64,000 nucleotides of DNA from Campylobacteraceae bacterium (lineage in GTDB: Bacteria; Campylobacterota; Campylobacteria; Campylobacterales; Sulfurovaceae). The notes under the pieces are model-generated. The model did not search any database. It saw only the letters and a program-made list of their open reading frames with translations, and had not been told where the DNA came from. Below, piece after piece: positions 32,626 through 40,645 of the stretch. The first letter of the stretch is position 1; each line of letters opens with the position of its first letter. The position numbers and the translations under genes were made by a program. The stretch covers positions 62,001 through 126,000 of the forward strand of contig JALVUD010000044.1 in assembly GCA_027035765.1 (NCBI GenBank), in the 5' to 3' direction.

Positions 32626-33438
32626 CCCGTCTTCCCGCTTACACCGACTCGGATCCAAAAAGGTATCGTCGTGAATGTGCTTGAATGAGGCTTTGATCCG
32701 TTTAAAAAGATCCTCGTGTTCCCCTTCCATCTGCCGCAGCCACTCCTTGGTAGCGGCCCGGGCATAAGGCGCTTTGACGGCAATGCGCATGGCGGGGCAG
32801 GCTTCGTCCCCGATGGTAGCGAAGCCGTTCTCTTCGGCGAAGGCACGTAGCTGGGCCTCTCTGGCTTCGATCAGGGGACGGATGACGTGGAAATTTCGTT
32901 CGGCTTTGTAGATTGGAGCCAGGGAGCGCATGACACCGTTGTAGAACATGTTCATGAAAAAGCTCTCCACCGCATCATCGAAATGGTGTCCCAGAGCGAT
33001 CTTGTTATAGCCGTGCTCCTCGGCATAAGTGGCCAGGGCACCCCGTCGCATCCGGGAGAAGTAGCTGCAAAAGGAGCTTCCCTCCCGGATCGTCTCCTGA
33101 GAGATTTCGTAGATCCGGGTCTCGTAGACGACGTGAGGAATGCCGTAGGCTTCACAGTGGGCATGCAGGGCCGAGTAATCCTCACCTTCCATTCCGTAGC
33201 TGACGGTACAGGTGAGAAACTCGAAGTCGAAGGGAGCATGCCGCTGCATATTGCGCAGCAGATGGACCAGACTCAGAGAGTCCTTGCCCCCACTGAGCCC
33301 CACCAGCACCCGGTCCCCTCCTTTTATCAGGCGATACTCGGCGTTGGTTTTGCCGAAGACCCGCAGGAGCCTCTTTGAGATCTTCGCCCGTTTGATGCCC
33401 TTGTCTTTCTCTGTTTGTTCAGAATTCTTTGTAGTCAT
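32620..33438 (-). CDS. ttcA: TtcA-family tRNA thiolase, atypical cysteine pattern
   Basis: 272 residues from ATG 33438 (a TTG nine bases earlier also opens the frame). PP-loop LVGLSGGKDSLSLVHLLRNM, then SSFCSYFSRMRRGALA and ALGHHFDDAVESFF typical of TtcA, which thiolates cytidine 32 in tRNA with a [4Fe-4S] cluster. E. coli TtcA has a CxxC pair before the RMRRG segment; here it is C-S-Y-F, leaving one cysteine, and only one (GDEACPAM) later. Either the cluster uses other ligands or this subfamily differs. Gene order fabD-mtn-ttcA matches Campylobacter (from memory). Confidence 0.9.
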   Translation of the reverse strand: MTTKNSEQTEKDKGIKRAKISKRLLRVFGKTNAEYRLIKGGDRVLVGLSGGKDSLSLVHLLRNMQRHAPFDFEFLTCTVSYGMEGEDYSALHAHCEAYGIPHVVYETRIYEISQETIREGSSFCSYFSRMRRGALATYAEEHGYNKIALGHHFDDAVESFFMNMFYNGVMRSLAPIYKAERNFHVIRPLIEAREAQLRAFAEENGFATIGDEACPAMRIAVKAPYARAATKEWLRQMEGEHEDLFKRIKASFKHIHDDTFLDPSRCKREDGV

Positions 33439-33747
33439 ACTGTTCAAAAATTTTCATCTCCATCTTTTCGTGTCTCATTGAAAAAGTCATTAGAGACAGG
33501 GCTTTAGCCCTGCATGCGGGATTGAAGTCCCACCTCCAACCGATCGAATAGACAGCCTACTCGTCCGCAAAACCTCTTCGCATTGGCACCCCCTAAGTGA
33601 CGCCAGTCCCTCGCGTTTTCTTTTTCTTTGCCCCGAAACAAAGAAAAAGAAATGAAGGGGAGAGTCCTCAAAAACTTCCGTCTCTTGTTCGTGGGATAGT
33701 AATCCCACGCTACGAAACTTGGTTCCTCGGTTACTAGTTACTAGTTG
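33439..33747. other. 309-base gap made of repeats
   Basis: No gene. Contents in order: CAGGGCTTTAGCCCTG hairpin (33497-33512), GCGGGATTGAAGTCCCAC hairpin (33516-33533), T-rich/A-rich hairpin element copy 3 (33596-33660), GTGGGATAGTAATCCCAC hairpin (33691-33708) and a heptanucleotide array (33724-33765). Confidence 0.75.
33596..33660. repeat. T-rich/A-rich hairpin element, copy 3
   Basis: Starts AGTGACGCCAGTCCCTCGCG and has arms TTTCTTTTTCTTTG and CAAAGAAAAAGAAA around a short CCCCGAAA loop. It lacks the central CTTCGTTTC segment present in copies 1 and 2, so it is a deletion derivative or an older form. Confidence 0.82.
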
Positions 33748-33765
33748 CTAGTTACTAATTTTCCA
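33724..33765. repeat. Heptanucleotide array at the mtn 3' end
   Basis: TCCTCGG, TTACTAG, TTACTAG, TTGCTAG, TTACTAA, TTTTCCA. Reads TAG/TAA on both strands; the mtn stop TAG (33750-33748) and the residues KISN are inside. Confidence 0.8.
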
Positions 33766-34485
33766 ACCGTTATTGATCTTCTCCAGCATCGCGATGATGA
33801 AGCTGCTGCTGACCTTGGCGGAGTGCTTGAGAAATTCGTCGAAGTCAAAGGTCGCCTCCATATCCGCCGCGTCACTGATGGCCCGCAGGACGAAGAAAGG
33901 GACATTCATGGCATCGCAGACCACCGCGACAGCGGCCCCCTCCATCTCGATGGCGTCGGCGTCGAAGGTTTGGGCGATCCAGGCTTTCCGCTCGGGATCG
34001 GCGATGAACTGGTCCCCGGTGGCGATGACCCCGCCCTTGAGATCGATGCCCTTCTCCTCGGCCACCTCTTTGGCGATATGGAGCAGCCGGCGGTCAGGCT
34101 CGATATAGACTTTGCCCTCAGGGACATAACCGTGGGGATGACCGAAGGCGGTGATATCCAGATCGTGCTGGCAGAGCTGGGTCGCGGCGATGAGATCCCC
34201 GATCTTCAGCTCGGGATCCACGGCACCGGCCACCCCGGTAAAGAGCAGCATCTCGCAGCCGAAATGCTCCAGCATCGTCGCCGCCGTCAGTGCCGAAAAG
34301 ACCTTGCCGATTTTGGAATAGGCCAGGACGATCTCCAGATCTTTGTATTTTGCCAGATGATAGGTATTGCCGGCATAGACCTCATCGTCGTGTTTTTTGA
34401 AATACTCCAGCAGCGGCTCGTGCTCTCCGACGGAGAGAAAGGGATCCACCTCCTCGACCATTGCCCCCATGACTGCGATTCTCAT
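33748..34485 (-). CDS. mtnN: MTA/SAH/aminofutalosine nucleosidase
   Basis: 245 residues. Catalyses hydrolysis of 5'-methylthioadenosine and S-adenosylhomocysteine, and in Campylobacterota also 6-amino-6-deoxyfutalosine in menaquinone synthesis (family knowledge). Motifs: MGAMVEEVDPF with catalytic Glu, FTGVAGAVDPELKIGD, IATGDQFIADPE, and IEMEGAAVAVV with AISDAADM (catalytic Asp). ATG overlaps the fabD stop by 4 bases (ATGA). The C-terminus is repeat-derived. Confidence 0.93.
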   Translation of the reverse strand: MRIAVMGAMVEEVDPFLSVGEHEPLLEYFKKHDDEVYAGNTYHLAKYKDLEIVLAYSKIGKVFSALTAATMLEHFGCEMLLFTGVAGAVDPELKIGDLIAATQLCQHDLDITAFGHPHGYVPEGKVYIEPDRRLLHIAKEVAEEKGIDLKGGVIATGDQFIADPERKAWIAQTFDADAIEMEGAAVAVVCDAMNVPFFVLRAISDAADMEATFDFDEFLKHSAKVSSSFIIAMLEKINNGWKISN

Positions 34486-35423
34486 GCCAACTCCTCCACA
34501 CCGCGGATCGCCGCTTCGAGAGAGGCCATGTCAGAGATATTGAAATGGGGCTTCTTGGTGGCCCGGCGGTTGAGTCCCTTGAGCACGGCCCCGTGGCCGA
34601 ACTCGATGTAGCAGTCCACTTCATCATCGAATTTGGCGATGGACTGCTTGTAAAGCACCGGACTCACCAGCTGTTTGGGCAGAAGCTCCAGCGCCGTAGC
34701 TTTGTCGCTGTACTTCTCGGCGGTGACGTTGGAGATCACCGGGGCGGCAAATTCGTCCCGCAGGGTATTCTCCAGGGCTTGTGCCAGCAGCTCCACCGCC
34801 GACTCCAGCAGCGGGCAGTGGCTGGCCACGGACATATTCAGCAGCATCGCCCGGCGGGCTCCCGCCTCTTTGAGGATCGGCTCCAGGGTCCGAAGATCCT
34901 CTTTGATCCCGGCGACGACGATCTGTCCTTCGGCGTTGTAGTTGACGGGCCAGACTTTGCGGCCTTGAGCGCGCTGCTCTTCACAGAGCTTTTCGACGGT
35001 AGCGTCGTCGAGCCCCAGGCTCACCAGCATTCCCACGTCTTGGTCGGCACAGGCATCAGCCATCAACCTGCCCCGCAGGTTCACCAGCTCCACCGCATCC
35101 ACCAGATCCAACGCTCCCACACTCTCCAGAGCGGAAAACTCCCCCAGGGAGTGCCCCAGGGCAAAAACCGGCTTGATGGGCAGCTCGTTCTCAAAGAGCT
35201 TGTGAGCTACCGCACTCACCAGCAGAATCGCCGGCTGGGTATATTCGGTCTGCTCCAGACGCTCGTTCTCGGTAAAGAGGAGCTCGGCGAAATCGATCCC
35301 CGTCCGTTTGGAAGCGGCGTCGAAAATCTCCCGCACCGTTTCGCTGTTGTCGAAGAAATCTTTTCCCATCCCTACGGCCTGGGACCCCTGCCCCGGAAAG
35401 AGAAAGGCGCATTTGACTGACAT
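34482..35423 (-). CDS. fabD: Malonyl-CoA:ACP transacylase
   Basis: 313 residues from ATG 35423 (AAAGGA upstream). Loads malonate on acyl carrier protein for fatty-acid synthesis. GQGSQ at residues 11-15, nucleophile GHSLG (Ser92), Arg in NLRGRLMADA, His202 in SVASHCPLL. A longer in-frame opening upstream is the palindromic element at 35438-35626 and is rejected. Coupled to mtnN. Confidence 0.95.
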   Translation of the reverse strand: MSVKCAFLFPGQGSQAVGMGKDFFDNSETVREIFDAASKRTGIDFAELLFTENERLEQTEYTQPAILLVSAVAHKLFENELPIKPVFALGHSLGEFSALESVGALDLVDAVELVNLRGRLMADACADQDVGMLVSLGLDDATVEKLCEEQRAQGRKVWPVNYNAEGQIVVAGIKEDLRTLEPILKEAGARRAMLLNMSVASHCPLLESAVELLAQALENTLRDEFAAPVISNVTAEKYSDKATALELLPKQLVSPVLYKQSIAKFDDEVDCYIEFGHGAVLKGLNRRATKKPHFNISDMASLEAAIRGVEELA

Positions 35424-35437
35424 GGACAATCCTTTGG

Positions 35438-35626
35438 TAGAAGTTACATAATCCCAAACCATGCAGTAGAAAGTGCGCCAGATGTGCCAATGCTCGGTTT
35501 GCTGGGGTGTTCGACCGAAACGCAGGCGCACCCGGAGGTTGCGTCGAGGCTTTGGACGAATCGCCCATGTCACCGATGATTGGTGCAGATGGCGTGCTGA
35601 CTAATGCATGATTTGGGATAATTCTA
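35438..35626. mobile_element. Long imperfect palindrome upstream of fabD, MITE-like
   Basis: About 189 bp with outer arms pairing over roughly 45 positions: left TAGAA..AATCCCAAACCATGCA..TAG at 35438-35490, right reverse-complementary ..CTAATGCATGATTTGGGAT..TTCTA at 35582-35626. It begins one base after the fabD ribosome-binding site, so it lies in the fabD promoter/leader. No gene inside and no target duplication that I can assign. Could also be a structured RNA. Confidence 0.6.
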
Positions 35627-35647
35627 TCGTAGATGGGGTAAAAGCCC

Positions 35648-36412
35648 CTAGGCTTGCAGCAGTCCGGGAAGCTCGGCCACCGAGTCGATCACCGCATCGG
35701 GGAAGATGGCTCCTTCCAGATCCTGGGGACGGAATTTGCCCGTGCGTACCAGGACCGCCCGAATCCCGGCCCGCTGGGCACCGGCGATGTCGCTCTCGAT
35801 ATCATCCCCCACCATGATCGCCTCCTCGGGTTTGACTCCCATGGAGTGGAGTGCCTGATGAAAAAACTCGGGGCTGGGTTTGCCCACCACTGTCGCCTCC
35901 ACCCCCGCGGCATACTCCAGCGCCCGAACGAAGCCCCCCGCATCCATAGAGAGTTCTCCGTCGGCATCCTTGAAGTAGCGGTTCTCCGCCGCCGCGATGA
36001 GCCTTGCGCCGTGGATCAGGGTCCGAAAGGCCCGGTTGAGCCGGGGATAGTTGAAGTTCTCCCCCGCATCCCCCACTACCACGAAGGGCGACGAGGTGTC
36101 GATGCAGTGCAGCTCCCCGAAATACTTCTCCGCCTCTTCGGTGAGGATCGTCACCGCCCGTCCGCCGGCCTCCTCCACGATCTGCCGCGCCGCCCCCAAG
36201 GCACTAAAGAGTTGTTCCGTACGAATCGAAAAGCCCATCCGGGTCAGCTTCTGCCGAATCGTCTCGGGGGGTCGTCGGGTGGAGTTGGTCACGAAGCGCA
36301 TCTTGTAGCGCCCCTGCAGCGCCTCGATCGCCTCCACTGCACCGGGGACAGGGCTCTCCCCCACATAGAGCACCCCACCGATATCCAGGAGAATCCCTTT
36401 GACGTTTTTCAT
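35648..36412 (-). CDS. LHPP/HDHD2-like HAD-IIA phosphatase
   Basis: 254 residues from ATG 36412 (AGGAGG upstream). HAD motif I is LLDIGGVLYVGESPVPGA: nucleophile Asp present but the usual second Asp of DxD is Gly, as in the DISGVLY type of the LHPP/HDHD2 subgroup. Motif II FVTNSTRRPPE, Lys in VVGKPSPEFFHQAL, motif III MVGDDIESDIAGAQRAG. LHPP-like enzymes act on phosphohistidine, phospholysine or pyrophosphate. Follows the membrane gate protein gene by 26 bases; probably one unit. Confidence 0.88.
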   Translation of the reverse strand: MKNVKGILLDIGGVLYVGESPVPGAVEAIEALQGRYKMRFVTNSTRRPPETIRQKLTRMGFSIRTEQLFSALGAARQIVEEAGGRAVTILTEEAEKYFGELHCIDTSSPFVVVGDAGENFNYPRLNRAFRTLIHGARLIAAAENRYFKDADGELSMDAGGFVRALEYAAGVEATVVGKPSPEFFHQALHSMGVKPEEAIMVGDDIESDIAGAQRAGIRAVLVRTGKFRPQDLEGAIFPDAVIDSVAELPGLLQA

Positions 36413-36438
36413 TATCCACCTCCTGATATAAGAATATC

Positions 36439-37338
36439 TCATTTCATTATATCATCCGTTCCGATACCCCTGCGGGCATTCACCCACTGCAAAAGCCCCA
36501 CAGCCCCAACTGCCAGGAGTAACGCCGCGACCGTGCGAACCACCACGACCACCCGCCAGTCAGCACCGAAAAGAACGAAGAGCATTGTATCCTCGATAAT
36601 GGCATGACAAATCATTAGAAAAGTCCCGATAAAGAGCAAATCCTTACGCCCCAGTGCCCCCTGCTCCCGCTCCCGAATCAAGATCCCAGCGCCGTAAGTA
36701 ATTCCCAGAATCACTCCAACTGTCAGGGTAAATCCACGGCCAAGATGGCGTGTCTCCCGCAAAAAGGGAAGCGCTTTGATTCCGTCCATCAGTAAAATCA
36801 GCAGACTCACAAGAAGAGCAATCTTTAACGCCAAAGAGAGAGCATGGGAGAGCGAAGCACCGAGCATCTCCCTCCAACTCACATAGTGAGGAAGCTCCGG
36901 TATAGCAGTCTTGCCTACTGCCGTTCCCCCGGCAAGCCCTGAATGAGCCACGATCGCCGCTATCCCCAGTCCCGCCCCCAGTCGCAAGATGTACGAGTAG
37001 CGCATCGAAATCCCCAGTCGCTTCATCACCGCATTTTCCACCGGGAGGGAGTGACAGATCCCCAGAAAGATCGCCAAGACGGTCCACTGCTCCGGGCTCA
37101 TACTCAAAGGAGCGGCAAAAGCCACCGCCGCGTAGAGGTTGAGCCAGACACCCGCCAGGATCGAGAGGGCTGCTTCGGGGGGCAATCCCAGAATCGCAGT
37201 GAAAGGTTCGAAGAAAAAAGCTGCCTTCGCCAACCATCCGCTATACTGCAATACATCGGCTAGGATGGAGATGGGGATCACAAGCTTGATGACGATCCAT
37301 ACACTGGAGAGGGCACTTCGCAGACTTTGACGCAGCAT
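36439..37338 (-). CDS. Nucleoside-recognition (Gate) domain membrane protein
   Basis: 299 residues from ATG 37338 (AGGAGG upstream). Eight or so membrane helices in two Gate-type halves (SSVWIVIKLVIPISILADVL and ALSLALKIALLVSLLILLMD), with ICHSLPVENAVMKRLG and MICHAIIEDTMLFVLFG repeats. Gate-domain proteins are transporters or spore-maturation-like membrane proteins; substrate unknown. Paired with the HAD phosphatase and divergent from an AraC regulator. Confidence 0.85.
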   Translation of the reverse strand: MLRQSLRSALSSVWIVIKLVIPISILADVLQYSGWLAKAAFFFEPFTAILGLPPEAALSILAGVWLNLYAAVAFAAPLSMSPEQWTVLAIFLGICHSLPVENAVMKRLGISMRYSYILRLGAGLGIAAIVAHSGLAGGTAVGKTAIPELPHYVSWREMLGASLSHALSLALKIALLVSLLILLMDGIKALPFLRETRHLGRGFTLTVGVILGITYGAGILIREREQGALGRKDLLFIGTFLMICHAIIEDTMLFVLFGADWRVVVVVRTVAALLLAVGAVGLLQWVNARRGIGTDDIMK

Positions 37339-37413
37339 GGTACAATCCTCCTGAGAGCCAACCCTTGTCATGGGGCCGAATTTTAATTCAAAGTATAGGA
37401 GGATTACCTCGTC

Positions 37414-38232
37414 GTGTCTTGTAAAAAACCGACCATTTGCAGACTGTCAGACAAGGACGGCAAGATCTACGGCGAGCTCAAGTACAACCGGGAGGATTTC
37501 CGCCGCTTTGGCTTCCACTCCCACCCCACCTTCAGCCTCTCGGCCATCGATGCGGGAGCGATCGAAGTCTCTTTTCACAACGAAGCTTCCCGGGTTCTCC
37601 GTCCCGGGAGCGTGGCATTCTACCCACCCGATAGGGTCCATCACACCGTACTTTCGGGATCCTTGCACCCCGGATATTACAACCTCCATCTCGATCCTAC
37701 ATATTGCTTGCAACGATGGAGAGTGTATGAACCGGATTTGACAGATTTCCGAGCGTTTTGGCAGATGCCTGTTTTGGAAGATCGGGACTTTTACGAGCAT
37801 ATGCTCCTACTATGCCGCCTTATCCTCGAAAGCGAAGCTCAAAAGAAAATCCAATCGCTCGTAGGAGCACTTTTGGACGACCTTTTCGACCGCGTCCCTA
37901 TCATAAAGCAAGATAGCGAATCGGCGGATCCTCTCACCGACTCCGTCGCCCGTTTCCTCGATGAACGACTCGACGATCCCCCGGGGCTCGAGGAGCTCTC
38001 CCGGCACTTCGGTTACCACCCTGACGCCCTCAACCGACGATTTAAACGCCGCTTCGGCCTGAGTCTGCGAGCCTACCTCATCGACCGCCGCCTCCACCGG
38101 GCCAAAGCCTTGCTGCTCGAAGGCAGGCACTCCATCGCCCAGGTCGCCGCCGAAACGGGTTTTTACGATCAGAGCCATTTCGTCAAAGCCTTCAAAAAAG
38201 CCTATTCTCTGCCGCCGAAGGAATATCGGTAA
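37414..38232 (+). CDS. AraC-family transcription regulator
   Basis: 272 residues, GTG start with GGAGG 11 bases upstream. N-terminal cupin sensor (HPTFSLSAIDAGAIEVSFHN, GSVAFYPPDRVHHTV) and C-terminal double helix-turn-helix (LEELSRHFGYHPDALNRRFK, IAQVAAETGFYDQSHFVKAF). Divergent from the gate protein/HAD unit, which it most likely controls (inference). Effector unknown. Confidence 0.92.
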   Translation: MSCKKPTICRLSDKDGKIYGELKYNREDFRRFGFHSHPTFSLSAIDAGAIEVSFHNEASRVLRPGSVAFYPPDRVHHTVLSGSLHPGYYNLHLDPTYCLQRWRVYEPDLTDFRAFWQMPVLEDRDFYEHMLLLCRLILESEAQKKIQSLVGALLDDLFDRVPIIKQDSESADPLTDSVARFLDERLDDPPGLEELSRHFGYHPDALNRRFKRRFGLSLRAYLIDRRLHRAKALLLEGRHSIAQVAAETGFYDQSHFVKAFKKAYSLPPKEYR

Positions 38233-38238
38233 GTTTTC

Positions 38239-38688
38239 CTACGCCAAACGTTTCACCATCTGACGCATCATCCTCTGCTCTCCCGCAACCCACTCCCGCA
38301 CCATCCCAGTCTCGACGAAGCCCACGCTTCGATAGAGCCGGTAGGCCACATCGTGATCCCGGCGAACCAGGAGCATCAACTCGTCGATACCCAAGCACAG
38401 GGCTTCGCGCAAAGCCAAGAGTGTGATCCGTTTTCCCAACCCCTGGCCCAACTCTTCCGGATGGACCAGAATTCGATACTCCCACCTCCTATCGTTCCGC
38501 TCGATGAGAAAAAAGACCCCGACGATCCGAGACTCCGCCTCGACGCTATAGATCCGATCCTTTGGAAAGGCATCCAGCCATCCCCCGGCTTCCAGAGCGT
38601 AATTGAAGGAGGCATAGGCACCTTCGTATCGCCAGGTCCGGATCTGCTCCCGCTCCTTTGCACCGGCTCTTTTATACCTCAGACGCAT
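38239..38688 (-). CDS. GNAT-family acetyltransferase
   Basis: 149 residues from ATG 38688; ATG 38703 is possible. Typical elements RIVGVFFLIE, EYRILVHPEELGQGLGKRIT (acetyl-CoA loop GQGLGK) and AYRLYRSVGFVETGMV. Overlaps the isochorismatase-like gene by 17 bases, so the two are translated from one message. Substrate unknown. Confidence 0.87.
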   Translation of the reverse strand: MRLRYKRAGAKEREQIRTWRYEGAYASFNYALEAGGWLDAFPKDRIYSVEAESRIVGVFFLIERNDRRWEYRILVHPEELGQGLGKRITLLALREALCLGIDELMLLVRRDHDVAYRLYRSVGFVETGMVREWVAGEQRMMRQMVKRLA

Positions 38689-39223
38689 CGAGTGATCCCG
38701 CATCACACACCGTGGCGAACTTCCCATCCAGCGCCGCCATAAAGGCCGCATGCACCTCCCCGGCCGGGAGGCGCTTTCCGCCAGACTCCAGATCTTTCGT
38801 CGCGCAGGCGTCATGGGCCAGGGTGATGGCGTAGCCCAGATCGTACCCCGCCCGCACCGTGGTGTCGATGCACATGTGGCTCATGGCCCCGCAGACGGCT
38901 AAACGCCGTGCCCCCAAAGCTTCCAGACGTTTCTGCAGCGGCGTATCTCGGAAGCTGTTGGGATGGTGTTTGACGATCACTTCTCCCGCCTCCAGGGACA
39001 GATCGGGATGCAATTCACTCCCTTTACTTCCCTCGGCGAAAAAGGGTGCCCCCTGGGGGGCGATATGTCGGATGAAAAAGATCGGCTTGCCGGCATCGGC
39101 GGCCAGGCGAATCAGCCCCAACGCCTTGCGGTGGGCCGCTTCGATCCCTTTCAATTCCATCTCCCCTCCGGGGTAGTAGTCGTTTTGCAGATCGATGACG
39201 ATCAGTGCGTCGTGTTGTTGCAT
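38672..39223 (-). CDS. Isochorismatase-like cysteine hydrolase
   Basis: 183 residues. Catalytic triad Asp11 (VIDLQNDY), Lys85 (VIVKHHPNSF) and Cys118 (GAMSHMCIDTTVRAGYDLGY, part), with the cis-peptide loop before it. Family includes nicotinamidases and N-carbamoyl-type hydrolases. Divergent from an HxlR regulator at 39323, a common pairing for redox-responsive control of such hydrolases. Confidence 0.9.
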   Translation of the reverse strand: MQQHDALIVIDLQNDYYPGGEMELKGIEAAHRKALGLIRLAADAGKPIFFIRHIAPQGAPFFAEGSKGSELHPDLSLEAGEVIVKHHPNSFRDTPLQKRLEALGARRLAVCGAMSHMCIDTTVRAGYDLGYAITLAHDACATKDLESGGKRLPAGEVHAAFMAALDGKFATVCDAGSLDASEV

Positions 39224-39263
39224 CGGTAACTCCTTTGTTTGTTATGCGAACGGATCGTAACAA

Positions 39264-39313
39264 TTTGGTATACTTCTGTCAAGAACTAACAAAAATGAAA
39301 TATACATACCAAA
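39264..39313. promoter_or_regulatory. Candidate HxlR operator between the divergent genes
   Basis: Inverted repeat TTTGGTAT (39264-39271) and ATACCAAA (39306-39313), with GTATAC and ATATACATAC between. It covers the promoter space of both genes and is the natural site for the adjacent HxlR regulator. Confidence 0.5.
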
Positions 39314-39322
39314 AGGATACTA

Positions 39323-39646
39323 TTGAAGAGCCGATGCAATTATGAATGCCCCTTCGAGTACGCGCTGGAGATCGTCAGCGGCAAATGGAAAGGGCTGGTG
39401 ATCTTCTATCTGGGGCGGGAGGGGACGCTTCGCTTTTCCCAGCTGCGCCGTCTCCTCCCCGGCGTGACCCAGAAGATGCTCACTCAGACCCTGCGTTTCC
39501 TCGAAGCCGAAGGGATCCTCCACCGGGAAGTCTATCCCGTCGTCCCGCCCAAGGTGGAATACTCCCTCACCGACAAAGGCAAAGAACTTCTGCCGATTTT
39601 AGATAGCTTACAGGAGTGGGGACGACGCAATTTGCCCAAAGAGTGA
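39323..39646 (+). CDS. HxlR-family transcription regulator
   Basis: 107 residues from TTG 39323 (AAAAGGA upstream). Winged helix: CPFEYALEIVSGKWKGLVIF, LRFSQLRRLLPGVTQKMLTQ, VYPVVPPKVEYSLTDKGKEL. Two cysteines near the N-terminus (Cys5, Cys9) could sense thiol-reactive or redox signals as in HypR/QorR-type members. Likely controls the divergent hydrolase/GNAT pair and itself. Confidence 0.9.
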   Translation: MKSRCNYECPFEYALEIVSGKWKGLVIFYLGREGTLRFSQLRRLLPGVTQKMLTQTLRFLEAEGILHREVYPVVPPKVEYSLTDKGKELLPILDSLQEWGRRNLPKE

Positions 39647-39668
39647 AAAGCCCGACCAGTGTATCGGC

Positions 39669-40454
39669 TCACCCGGAAGAATCGACGATTGCGGGATCGT
39701 TCCGATACGACTCCCAAAACTGTCGGGCAGTCCGTCCGCTCCGCGCAGCCCGTTCTCTGGCGAAATCAAGAGCCGCCTTACGCAGTGTCTCTTTGTCGAC
39801 GTTCTCCTCTCTGAAGTAGTGTTCGACGATTTGCAGATATGCCCTTTCGTCCGGGGAGTAAAAGGAGAGCCAGAGGCCGAAGCGATCCGCCAGGGCGATC
39901 TTCTCCTCTACCGCATCGGAGTAGTGGATCTCCCCAACCTCCCCTATTCGTGTCCCCGCATTCTCCCACTGATATTCTGGGACCAGATGGCGGCGATTGG
40001 AGGTGGCGTAGACCCGCAGATTCTCCGGCGGCGCTTCGATGGAGCCTTCCATGGCGCTTTTGAGATAGCTGTAGGTATTCTCCTCCTCGGCGAAAGTCAG
40101 ATCATCCAGAAAGAGAATGAAACGCCACGGCTCCCCCCGGATCTCGTCGAGAAACTCCGGCAGGTGGCGCAGATCCTCCTTGTAAAACTCCACAATCCGC
40201 AGCCCCTGGGAGGCGTAGGCATTAAGCAGCGCCTTGACCAGGGAGGATTTGCCTGTGCCCCTGCTCCCCCACAGCAGTACATTCTGCGCCCCTTTGCCTG
40301 CCAAAAAGGCTTCGGTGTTCTCCACCAGTCGCCGCTTCTGCTCCTCGATGCCCACCAGATCATCCAGAAGGATCGGATCGAGGGCGTCGATCCCTTTGAG
40401 CCGCTCGGTAGAGGCTCGAAACACTGCTGCGTTATAACGGTTCCAATCGATCAT
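39669..40454 (-). CDS. DUF815-family AAA ATPase
   Basis: 261 residues from ATG 40454 (GGAGGGG upstream). Walker A LLWGSRGTGKSSLVK (about residues 64-78), Walker B FILFLDDLTF, sensor VYATSNRRHLVPE, and ADRFGLWLSFYSPDE, all family hallmarks. Cytosolic AAA ATPase of unknown function. Convergent with hxlR. Confidence 0.9.
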   Translation of the reverse strand: MIDWNRYNAAVFRASTERLKGIDALDPILLDDLVGIEEQKRRLVENTEAFLAGKGAQNVLLWGSRGTGKSSLVKALLNAYASQGLRIVEFYKEDLRHLPEFLDEIRGEPWRFILFLDDLTFAEEENTYSYLKSAMEGSIEAPPENLRVYATSNRRHLVPEYQWENAGTRIGEVGEIHYSDAVEEKIALADRFGLWLSFYSPDERAYLQIVEHYFREENVDKETLRKAALDFARERAARSGRTARQFWESYRNDPAIVDSSG

Positions 40455-40589
40455 TTTCCCCTCCATCTCTTCTACCTGAACTTCGTAGTGTTTCAGTCTA
40501 ACGAAAACGGCTGAAATATCTGCGAATCAGGCTAAAACAGAGTAGATTGATGGAACAATGATATCGGTAAAAGAGGGTTATTGAATAAA

Positions 40590-40617
40590 GATGAAAGAGT
40601 GAAGTAAAAGGGTGAGG
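40590..40617. repeat. Heptanucleotide array between slyD and the DUF815 gene
   Basis: GATGAAA, GAGTGAA, GTAAAAG, GGTGAGG. The only array whose purine-rich strand is not that of the gene ending next to it. Confidence 0.6.
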
Positions 40618-40645
40618 AGGCGGATCTTACCGCTTCTCCAGGGGC

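Noticed and set aside
35424-35573. N-terminal extension of FabD by 50 residues
   Set aside because: It reads the palindromic element; ATG 35423 has AAAGGA upstream and gives the normal FabD start (FLFPGQGSQ).
35438-35626. Integron attC site or tRNA-like structure
   Set aside because: No core-site sequence pair, no cloverleaf, no integrase; a plain long palindrome explains it better.
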